Assembly (NCBI GenBank): GCA_030158285.1
Contig: JAOATF010000178.1
Location: 1 to 36,240, forward strand
Direction of reading: 5' to 3'
DNA: 36,240 bases
Origin: Hyphomonadaceae bacterium
Lineage (GTDB): Bacteria > Pseudomonadota > Alphaproteobacteria > Caulobacterales > Hyphomonadaceae
The notes below the pieces were generated by a model. That model worked only from the letters and a program-made list of their open reading frames with translations. It ran no database searches and was not told the DNA's origin. A program made the translations under genes and the position numbers. Below, in pieces: positions 30,154 through 36,240 of this stretch (positions are counted from its first letter, which is position 1; every line of letters begins with the position of its first letter).

Positions 30154-31623
30154 CTACCGGAAGGGCGGCTCGTAGAATGACCGCAGTTTCCGCGAATGCA
30201 GGGCATCGCCCCCCGCCGCCGCAAGGCTTTCCAGCGTCTCGATCCCGATCCGGATATGCTCGCCGATGGCCCGCTCGTAGAAGCGGTTGGCCGCCCCCGC
30301 CAGCTTGATCTCGCCGTGCAGCGGCTTGTCCGACACGCATAGCAGCACGCCATAGGGCACCCGCATCCGGTAGCCGTTGGCCGCAATCGTCGCGCTTTCC
30401 ATGTCGATGGCGATAGCGCGCGACTTGTTGAACCGCTTGGATGAGTCGGTAAACCGCAACTCCCAGTTGCGATCATCCGTCGTCACCACGGTCCCCGTGC
30501 GCAGGCGCTGCTTCAGCCCGTCGCCCGTCTCCCCGGTCACTTTCTCGGCGGCCTCCTGCAGGGCGACCTGCACCTCCGCGATCGGCGGCACCGGAATGTC
30601 GCGCGGCAGCACCGAGTCCAGCACATGGTCATCGCGCAGATAGGCGTGCGCCAGCACATAATCGCCGATGCGCTGCGAGTGGCGCAGGCCGCCGCAATGC
30701 CCCACCATGATCCAGCACTCAGGCCGCAGCACCGCCAGGTGATCCGTGATCGTCTTGGCGTTCGACGGCCCCACGCCGATGTTCACCAGCGTGATCCCCG
30801 ACCGGCTGTCATCCGTCATCAGGTGATAAGCCGGCATCTGGTGCTTGCGCCACGGCCCGTCATTCACCTTCGCCGCGCCGTCCTTGGTCTTGGCGTCGAC
30901 AATGATCCCGCCCGGCGCCGACAGCTTGGTGTATGGCCCCGGCTGCTTCAGCCGCTCGATCGACCATTCCACGAAGTGATCGACATAGCGGTGATAGTTG
31001 GTGAACAAGATGTAGCGCTGCACATGCTCGAACGGCGTGCCCGTATAATGTTTGAGTCTCTGAAGAGAAAAGTCCACCCGCCCCGCGTCGAACAGCGCCA
31101 GCGGCCGCACGCCGTCGAGGTTGAAGAACCCGCCATCCTGGATTTCAGCGTCGATCACCTCGTCGCCGATCAGGTCCAGCCGCGGCGTCGGGAACCAGCG
31201 CGCAAACTCCGCCGGCGGCAGGGCCTCGGCGTCGATCGTGTTCGCGTGCTCCAGCACGTAAGGATACGGGATCTCCGACTTCGACACGACAACATCGAGC
31301 GTCACATCGAAATCAGCGCAGATCTGTTCCAGCTGATCGAGGAAATACGACCGGAAGAACACCGGCTGCGTGATGGTCGAGACATAAAGCCCGCCCTCCG
31401 ACAGCTTCGCGAAGGCCCGCGACAGCGGCGGCACCGGCCCGTTCGGATCATACGCCAGCCGCAGCTCGGGATAGCAGAAATCCCCGCGCACCCGCGCCTG
31501 CGGATCGGGCGTCTCGCCCTTCGTCACAAAAGCTTCCAGCGCCGCGCGCAGCCGCGCGACCGCCGCGTTGTAAAGCTCGGTGGCTTTGTCGATAGCTTCA
31601 ATGGGGGTGAGATTGCCTGTCAT
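30154..31623 (-). CDS. amn: AMP nucleosidase
   Basis: Amn hydrolyses AMP to adenine and ribose-5-phosphate in purine salvage and AMP homeostasis. It has 489 residues, close to the E. coli enzyme (484). The N-terminal Amn-specific domain contains GDFCYPELRLAYDPNGPVPPLSRAFAKL and QRYILFTNYHRYVDHFVEW. The C-terminal nucleoside-phosphorylase-like domain has TLVNIGVGPSNAKTITDHLAVLRPECWIMVGHCGGLRHSQRIGDYVLAHAYLRDDHVLD and the ribose-binding AIDMESATIAANGYRMRVPYGVLLCVSDKPLHGE. Cytosolic single gene, divergent from a META-domain gene. Confidence 0.97.
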   Translation of the reverse strand: MTGNLTPIEAIDKATELYNAAVARLRAALEAFVTKGETPDPQARVRGDFCYPELRLAYDPNGPVPPLSRAFAKLSEGGLYVSTITQPVFFRSYFLDQLEQICADFDVTLDVVVSKSEIPYPYVLEHANTIDAEALPPAEFARWFPTPRLDLIGDEVIDAEIQDGGFFNLDGVRPLALFDAGRVDFSLQRLKHYTGTPFEHVQRYILFTNYHRYVDHFVEWSIERLKQPGPYTKLSAPGGIIVDAKTKDGAAKVNDGPWRKHQMPAYHLMTDDSRSGITLVNIGVGPSNAKTITDHLAVLRPECWIMVGHCGGLRHSQRIGDYVLAHAYLRDDHVLDSVLPRDIPVPPIAEVQVALQEAAEKVTGETGDGLKQRLRTGTVVTTDDRNWELRFTDSSKRFNKSRAIAIDMESATIAANGYRMRVPYGVLLCVSDKPLHGEIKLAGAANRFYERAIGEHIRIGIETLESLAAAGGDALHSRKLRSFYEPPFR

Positions 31624-31739
31624 CGCGGGTAACTAAAGCCAAGCGGTCGAGTCGTCAACGTCACCGCCGCCGCCGTCCCAGCTGAAGATTGACGGTCCGC
31701 CGACCCGACTTTACCGTACTCTCTGAAAAGGGACCCAAG

Positions 31740-32210
31740 ATGCTGAGACGGCTTACAGCCATTCTGGCGATCCTCGCGGCGTTGGCCACAACGCTCCCGT
31801 CTGTCATCGCTCAGGTCGCACCACCCTACCCCACGCGTCTCGAAGGCGTCTGGAACATCGTGAGCTACCATGACGGCGCCGCGATAATGTCTTCCGCCGA
31901 CGTGTTCGGTAAGCCCGGCTGGGTCATCTTCCGCGACGACGGTCACCTTGATGGCACGCCCGGCTGTGGCAGCCTGGTTGGAGATTACAGCATCGGCGAT
32001 GGCGCGATCACGATCCGCGCTGGCACGTTTCTGACAGGCTCGTGCTTCGCCCTGCGCGATGGCAAGCCCGTCGATCTCTTAAATGACAGCACGCATGTGA
32101 CGGATGCATTAAACCGCGCGAACACTGTAAATGCCAAGGGCGACGAACTGGTCTTGCATGCCGCCGACGGCGCAGTCGTGGCGACGCTCGCGCCGCACGG
32201 CGAGCCCTAA
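31740..32210 (+). CDS. Exported META-domain-like protein
   Basis: 156-residue protein with a signal peptide (residues 1-25, cleavage after VIA or IAQ). The mature part resembles the META/HslJ domain: LEGVWNIVSYHDGAA near its start, the glycine-cysteine motif DGTPGCGSLVGDYSIGDGAITI in place of the usual GCNxxxGxY, then a second Cys (TGSCFALRDG) that could pair with the first. ATG 31740 has AAGGGA 6-7 bases upstream. Such domains occur in periplasmic proteins linked to stress or antibiotic tolerance; the specific role is unknown. Its TAA overlaps the CTA stop of the convergent channel gene by two bases. Confidence 0.75.
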   Translation: MLRRLTAILAILAALATTLPSVIAQVAPPYPTRLEGVWNIVSYHDGAAIMSSADVFGKPGWVIFRDDGHLDGTPGCGSLVGDYSIGDGAITIRAGTFLTGSCFALRDGKPVDLLNDSTHVTDALNRANTVNAKGDELVLHAADGAVVATLAPHGEP

Positions 32211-34102
32211 CCCCGCGCCAGCACCACCACCGAGTCCGTCGCCGCATAGATCCGCGCCGTGTGGCGCGGCGGGTTCAGCACAACGCCGCCCATGTTGCGC
32301 GCCCCGCGGTCGGCCACCGTTTCCTTGTAGCCGAACGCCACCTCGCCCCGCTGCCGCGCCGCCTCCACGATGGTGTCGAACGTCACCGGACGGTCACCCG
32401 CCACATACTCCGACGCCGGCCGGATATAGACCTCCGACCCGTTCTCATCGAGCAGTTCGCTGAAGATCGCGGAGATGTATTTGTTCTCCGACGCCTGCGC
32501 CAGCATCAGGCTGACCAGCTGGTTCGAAACAACGAAATCATCCGCCCGCGTCACCTCGGCCAGCGCCCGGTTGCGTGCATCCGCCATCTCGCTGACCACG
32601 CTGATATGCCTGCCCGCCGCGTCCGACAGCTTGCGCAGCTGCAGCAGCGTCACCAGCGTGCGCGTATCGGCAGACTGCACGCCCATGCTGTCGGTATAGC
32701 CCAGCACGATCACGTGGTCGTAGGACGTCACATCAAGGTCCGACAACGCCGCCTGGCGCGTTGCATCCAGCGCCTTCACCGCAACCGACAGGTTCGGATA
32801 GGCGCCTGCCAGCGCGGCGGCTTCCGCCTCGAACTGCGGCGCATCCGCCGCCACCGTCAGCACCGATCCCGCCACCACGAAGCGCGAGAGTTCGTAGGCA
32901 ATCGCCGGTCCGCGCCGGTTCCAGCCCAGCATCAGGATGCGCTTGGGCGATGGCGACTGCGCCCTGTGTGCGCGGATCGCCGCCTCATCCACCGGCGCCC
33001 GCTTGTTCGGCCGCGCGCGTATGGCCGACTGGCTGTCCGCCACCACCACGGCGCGATCGCCCTCCCCGATAATCGTGTCCATCGGCGGGTTCAGGCGCAC
33101 GGCCTGCCTGTCATCGCACAGCCCCATCAGCACGCCCTTGTCGAATGCGCCCAGCGCATCGCCGAAGGTCATGCCCTTCAGCGCGTCGATCTTCGCCGTG
33201 TAGATTTCGCTGCCCTCGAAGCCCAGCAGTTCGGTGAACACGCCGCTCAGCCCCGACTGCCGCGTCGACTGCACGAGGATGCGCGAGATCAGGTCGTCCG
33301 CCAGGACAAGCTGCACTTCCGCGCCGCCCACCGTGCGCGCCAGCTCCGCATTCCGCGCCTCGCGGATCTCCGCCACGATCTGGAACGGCTGCGTCCCGCG
33401 CGCTGGCCCGTTGGTGATCGCAAGGATGGTCTTGATCACCTGCGAGTCCGGATCCTCGCCATCCGGCGCCAGCACGATGATCGATTTCGCCGCCCCCGGA
33501 TTGACGATGGCAAGATCGTTGAGATCGCACGGATCGCCGCTCCGGCAGATCACATCCACGCCCAGCTTCGATGTCTTCGCCGCGATCTCGTCTTCCATCT
33601 CCACCTTGTCGCGATCGGCGAGGATCACGATCCGCCCCTTCGGGTTCGCCAGCGCCAGCTCCGCCACGATGTTCACGATCGACGGCGACCAGTTGAGAAT
33701 GATCGTGTGCCCGCTCTCCAGCACGCGCGAGCGGCCCTTGCGCAGCTCGGAAATCTTCGCCTCGAGGCCCGCGCTCAGAACGCCGATCAGCGCCGAGACA
33801 AGGAAGATCCCCGCCAGCGTCACCACCAGCATCACGATCCGGAAAGCCCAGCCCGCATCCGCCCCCATCGTGCCGGCGTCCAGGGTCCGCATCAGCGCTT
33901 CCCAGAACGCCTCCATGAAGTCGAGCGGTTCAGCGCCCTCCGGCGCGATCCGCGTCACGGCCAGGACAACGCCCGCCACCACGATGATGACCAGCGAGAT
34001 CAGCGCCAGCCAGCCAATCAGCGCGATGGTCCCGCCCGACATGCTCCGGTCAAACAGGTACCGCGCACGGTCTCCCGCCGACGGCCGCTTCCGTTCACTC
34101 AT
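32207..34102 (-). CDS. CASTOR/POLLUX-like ion channel with NAD-binding domains
   Basis: 631-residue membrane protein of the CASTOR/POLLUX/SYM8 family, whose plant members are nuclear-envelope cation channels of root symbiosis. TM1 is about residues 25-48, and a pore-loop-like segment 64-82 (FWEALMRTLDAGTMGADAG) precedes TM2 (about 86-110). The large cytosolic part holds two RCK/NAD-binding-like Rossmann units, one from residue 130 (GHTIILNWSPSIVNIVAEL, IVILADRDK) and one near 395 (RILMLGWNRRGPAIAYELS, VAADAPQFEAE). ATG 34102 has GGGGA at 7 bases; the frame continues upstream without homology. The pore lacks a K+-channel GYG filter. The ion carried in bacteria is not known to me. Confidence 0.9.
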   Translation of the reverse strand: MSERKRPSAGDRARYLFDRSMSGGTIALIGWLALISLVIIVVAGVVLAVTRIAPEGAEPLDFMEAFWEALMRTLDAGTMGADAGWAFRIVMLVVTLAGIFLVSALIGVLSAGLEAKISELRKGRSRVLESGHTIILNWSPSIVNIVAELALANPKGRIVILADRDKVEMEDEIAAKTSKLGVDVICRSGDPCDLNDLAIVNPGAAKSIIVLAPDGEDPDSQVIKTILAITNGPARGTQPFQIVAEIREARNAELARTVGGAEVQLVLADDLISRILVQSTRQSGLSGVFTELLGFEGSEIYTAKIDALKGMTFGDALGAFDKGVLMGLCDDRQAVRLNPPMDTIIGEGDRAVVVADSQSAIRARPNKRAPVDEAAIRAHRAQSPSPKRILMLGWNRRGPAIAYELSRFVVAGSVLTVAADAPQFEAEAAALAGAYPNLSVAVKALDATRQAALSDLDVTSYDHVIVLGYTDSMGVQSADTRTLVTLLQLRKLSDAAGRHISVVSEMADARNRALAEVTRADDFVVSNQLVSLMLAQASENKYISAIFSELLDENGSEVYIRPASEYVAGDRPVTFDTIVEAARQRGEVAFGYKETVADRGARNMGGVVLNPPRHTARIYAATDSVVVLARG

Positions 34103-34288
34103 GCCGAATCCCCGCACTGACTCGCGGACTGTCGCCACAGCCCCATGACAAGCGCAAGCCTCGCTCATGCTCCGCATGCAGTTGGCCGCCGCCTGCAACT
34201 GTCGAGAGCAAGCTCCCCCGCGCCGCCACTGGAAAACGCTCCCGCCCCGCGCCTATTGTCCCGACACAAACCCGACCGGACTCCCGCC

Positions 34289-34723
34289 ATGGCCCTCCCC
34301 ATCGAGACAATCCTGGATGAGCGCCATCGCATCGCGCAGGACGCATTCCGCAACCGAGACGCCGCAGCCTACGAAGCGCTCTTCAGCCCCCGCCTCGCCT
34401 ACACGCAGGCCAATGGCGAAACCATCGGCCGCGACACCCTGATGCGCGACGTGCGCGAGCAGTTCGCACGCCTCAAGCACATGACGTCGGAATTTGCCCG
34501 CGAGGCGCTGGCCATGGGCGATAGCGGTCGTGATGACGAAGTCACCGAAACCCTCACCCAGACCGCCACCACGGGAACCTCGGCCTTCGGCTTCATCCAT
34601 CGCCGCTGGCATATCCTGCGGCGCGGCCATTACATATGGGCGCGCGAAGACGGTGACTGGCGGTTGATCCGCGTCCAGGTGCTCAGCGAAACGGTCAGAG
34701 GCAGCTGGCGCTATGGCTTCTAG
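34289..34723 (+). CDS. NTF2/SnoaL-like (DUF4440-type) protein
   Basis: 144-residue cytosolic protein of the NTF2-like cone-fold superfamily. The start ALPIETILDERHRIAQDAFRNRDAAAYEALFSPRLAYTQANGETIGRDTLMRDVREQF is the usual helix-helix-strand opening. It ends with FIHRRWHILRRGHYIWAREDGDWRLIRVQVLSE, the typical closing strands. There is no catalytic motif by which to assign isomerase or cyclase activity. ATG 34289 is chosen, where the domain begins; the upstream open frame is Arg/Pro-rich and unconvincing. It is convergent with the YqjE-like gene (11-base gap). Confidence 0.8.
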   Translation: MALPIETILDERHRIAQDAFRNRDAAAYEALFSPRLAYTQANGETIGRDTLMRDVREQFARLKHMTSEFAREALAMGDSGRDDEVTETLTQTATTGTSAFGFIHRRWHILRRGHYIWAREDGDWRLIRVQVLSETVRGSWRYGF

Positions 34724-34734
34724 TTCGAAGCCGC

Positions 34735-35187
34735 CTACTCCTTGCCACCCAGGCCGCTGCCCAGTCCGCCGACAACCTTGTCGAACAGCCGCAGCGCCAC
34801 TTCCGGCTTCCGCGCGATCAGCAGGCCGATGCTCGACAGCACCGCGATCGACGCGATCGGCTTCTCGGAGACGATCTTCTTCACCACCTCGACCGGCAGC
34901 TCCATCAGCCCCAGCACCATCGCCACGGGATCGACGTCGCCGGCAAAGTCCGGCTGCGCCGGCTCGGCCTTCTTCTTGTTGGTCTGCGTGCCGATCCACA
35001 GCGAGATCGCGGCAATAGCCAGCAGGCCCACGCCCGTGACAGTCAGCGCCGCCGGCCACGGCATCCACGTCGACAGCTGCCAGGCCGCCGCCGCCGTCAG
35101 CGCCAGCACGCCGGCGATGGCCAGGAATCCGGCCACGATCGCCGCAATGGCGACGTCCTTGGCGCGGTCAAAGAAGTTCCCGAACAC
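34735..35187 (-). CDS. YqjE/holin-X-superfamily membrane protein
   Basis: 150-residue protein with two adjacent transmembrane helices (about residues 11-35 and 43-66), followed by a cytosolic part with an amphipathic region (PVAMVLGLMELPVEVVKKIVSEKPIASIAVLSSIGLLIARKPEVALRLFDK). The helical pair and length fit the DUF1469/Phage_holin_3_6 superfamily to which E. coli YqjE belongs. Despite the family name nothing points to a phage. It starts at GTG 35187 with a GGGGA ribosome site. It lies 40 bases downstream of a DUF883 gene, the same pairing as yqjD-yqjE, so probably one operon. Confidence 0.75.
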   Translation of the reverse strand: MFGNFFDRAKDVAIAAIVAGFLAIAGVLALTAAAAWQLSTWMPWPAALTVTGVGLLAIAAISLWIGTQTNKKKAEPAQPDFAGDVDPVAMVLGLMELPVEVVKKIVSEKPIASIAVLSSIGLLIARKPEVALRLFDKVVGGLGSGLGGKE

Positions 35188-35227
35188 GTGGCGTCCCCGG
35201 CCCTGATGGCCTTACCTGAAGCTGGCC

Positions 35228-35533
35228 TTACTTGCGGTTCGACAGCGAAGCGATGACATAGCCCGCCGCCAGCGCGATGCCGATCGCGGCCAGCGGGTGC
35301 TCGCGCACCTTGTCGGCCACGGCGTCGCGATACTCGATGGCTTTCTCGCCGGCGTCTTCCGCCAGCTCGCGGCCCTTGGCGCCGGCCGCCTTGGCCTGCT
35401 GGGCTGCAAGCGCGCCCGTGTCCTTCAGCAGCGTGGCGAGGTCTTCGCGCAGCGCCTTCATGTCGGCTTTCAGCGTATCGAAATCGGTCTTGCCCGGTGT
35501 GCCGTTACCGGACGCGCTGGAGGGTGTGGACAT
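35228..35533 (-). CDS. DUF883 (ElaB/YqjD-like) membrane-anchored protein
   Basis: 101-residue protein with a long helical coiled segment (residues 16-75: DFDTLKADMKALREDLATLL..., AKAAGAKGRELAEDAGEKAIEYRDAVADKVREHP) and a C-terminal transmembrane helix (about 80-96: AAIGIALAAGYVIASL) ending in NRK. This is the DUF883 architecture; E. coli members are inner-membrane, ribosome-associated stress proteins. ATG 35533 has a GGGAG site 6 bases upstream. It is the first gene of a pair with the YqjE-like protein, behind a sigma-EcfG-like promoter. Confidence 0.88.
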   Translation of the reverse strand: MSTPSSASGNGTPGKTDFDTLKADMKALREDLATLLKDTGALAAQQAKAAGAKGRELAEDAGEKAIEYRDAVADKVREHPLAAIGIALAAGYVIASLSNRK

Positions 35534-35567
35534 CGGTTACTCCCGGGATCGTTGCTGGCGCAGTCTA

Positions 35568-35593
35568 AACGCCCGCAATTCATATAGGGTTGC
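35568..35593 (-). promoter_or_regulatory. Candidate sigma-EcfG (general stress) promoter
   Basis: The minus strand reads GCAAC, 17 bases, CGTT, one base off the alphaproteobacterial EcfG consensus GGAAC-N16-17-CGTT. It ends 35 bases upstream of the DUF883 start. DUF883 genes are frequent members of stress regulons, so the position is sensible; one mismatch in the -35 keeps this tentative. Confidence 0.38.
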
Positions 35594-35784
35594 GGCCGCC
35601 CACAAATATGGCGACCCACGTTAATCCCTGAAAACCATGCATGTTCAACGCCGCGAAGGCTTTTCGCGTCTGGGGCGACCTGTCGGTTAATGTCTCCGGA
35701 CCGCCGGCCCCCTGCCCGGCCGTCAGCGCGCAGCACCGAGCATGCCCTGTCATTCATCCTTCCAGACGCCGGAAACGGCAGCCC

Positions 35785-36240
35785 CTACTCCGCCGCCACC
35801 TGCTTCTTCATCTTGTCGAACTGCGTCCACACGCCTTCGGCGCCGTGCCATTCGCCGCCCGTTGCGCCCTTGGAATACTCCGTCGCGCGCTGTTCGAAGA
35901 AGTTGGCGTGTTCCACCCCGTTGAGGATCTCCGACAGCCACGGAATCGGGTGTTCCTTCACGCCGTAGATCGCCGGCAGCTTGAGCTGACCCAGGCGCCA
36001 GTCGGCGATGTAGCGGATGTAGTTCTTGATGTCCTGCGCCGTCATGCCCTGCACCGGGCCCATCGAGAACGCCAGGTCGATGAAGGCATCCTCCATCTTC
36101 ACGACTTCGCGGCAGCAATCGATGATGTCGTTCTTCACCTCGTCGGTGAGCGCGCCCGTCTCCGCCGCCAGCTCGTGGAACACGCGGATCATGCCCTCGC
36201 AGTGCAGCGACTCATCGCGCACCGACCACGACACGATCTG
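35785..36240 (-). CDS. nrdB: Class Ia ribonucleotide reductase beta subunit, 5' end outside window
   Basis: The C-terminal 151 or so residues of the radical-bearing small subunit that, with NrdA, makes deoxyribonucleotides. The reading frame is open to the right edge, where QIVSWSVRDESLHCEGMIRVF holds the iron ligands Glu and His of the DEsLH motif. Further marks are KMEDAFIDLAFSMGPVQGMTAQDIKNYIRYIADWRL and the family-typical HPIPWLSEILNGVEHANFFEQRATEYSKG. The C-terminal tail (DKMKKQVAAE) is the part that docks on the large subunit. The gene continues beyond position 36240. Confidence 0.96.
   Translation of the reverse strand, partial: QIVSWSVRDESLHCEGMIRVFHELAAETGALTDEVKNDIIDCCREVVKMEDAFIDLAFSMGPVQGMTAQDIKNYIRYIADWRLGQLKLPAIYGVKEHPIPWLSEILNGVEHANFFEQRATEYSKGATGGEWHGAEGVWTQFDKMKKQVAAE

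Noticed and set aside
32261..34120. 619-residue open frame on the plus strand
   Set aside because: It is antisense to the CASTOR-like channel gene and consists of His/Arg-rich repetitive sequence without domains. Long antisense frames are normal in GC-rich genes.
34735..35187. Phage holin, suggesting a prophage
   Set aside because: The superfamily includes YqjE, and the DUF883 neighbour gives a chromosomal yqjD-yqjE-like pair. No phage genes are present.

Overview
The window reads as chromosomal DNA of a GC-rich alphaproteobacterium, most likely from the Caulobacterales/Hyphomonadaceae neighbourhood. The evidence is a crotonyl-CoA carboxylase/reductase of the ethylmalonyl-CoA pathway, a Caulobacter-type cpa/tad pilus locus, CtrA-like TTAA-N7-TTAA motifs in front of pilus and chemotaxis genes, GANTC (CcrM-type) sites in a pilus intergenic region, and a DUF883/YqjE-like stress pair behind a sigma-EcfG-like promoter. 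The exact taxon is inference. No tRNA, rRNA, CRISPR array, prophage or transposase gene was seen.

Layout. 1-2.8 kb: 3' part of a type-B carboxylesterase, a small membrane protein, a D-amino-acid transaminase (dat) with two REP-like palindromes behind it, and a small exported protein. 3-5.4 kb: ccr, msrA and a convergent O6-alkylguanine methyltransferase. 5.5-7.6 kb: a TetR regulator divergent from an RPE65/lignostilbene-type carotenoid oxygenase. 7.8-10.3 kb: a tight operon of ECF sigma factor, membrane protein (candidate anti-sigma) and exported serine beta-lactamase-like hydrolase. 10.3-12.4 kb: small proteins (acidic-tailed cytosolic protein, lipocalin-like protein, lipoprotein, DUF2945 Tudor-like protein). 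12.4-12.6 kb: a nested inverted-repeat (REPIN-like) element. 12.6-16.3 kb: a GFA-domain zinc protein divergent from a Rieske oxygenase, followed by an exported PQQ/cytochrome c dehydrogenase.

16.4-25.7 kb (all minus strand): the Tad pilus locus, transcribed flp - cpaA - cpaB - cpaC - cpaD - cpaE - cpaF - tadB - tadC. A strong terminator follows flp, a separate leader precedes cpaB, and a bidirectional terminator follows tadC. No tadD, tadE, tadF or tadG is present. Divergent from flp is a stand-alone secreted copy of the CpaC N-terminal domain, then a methyl-accepting chemotaxis protein. Three near-consensus CtrA motifs (upstream of flp, cpaB and the chemoreceptor) suggest that pili and chemotaxis are under common cell-cycle control.

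28.5-36.2 kb: a UMF1/Atg22-like MFS transporter, AMP nucleosidase (amn), a META-domain protein, a CASTOR/POLLUX-like ion channel with cytosolic NAD-binding domains, an NTF2-like protein, the YqjE-like/DUF883 pair, and the 3' end of nrdB, which runs off the right edge.

The window is mostly recognisable housekeeping and accessory genes. The least explained parts are the stand-alone CpaC N-domain gene with its GANTC palindrome and CtrA motif, the possible Shine-Dalgarno-masking leader of cpaB, the ECF/membrane/hydrolase operon with its paired direct repeats, the bacterial CASTOR-like channel, and the palindromic elements at 1.55 and 12.5 kb.
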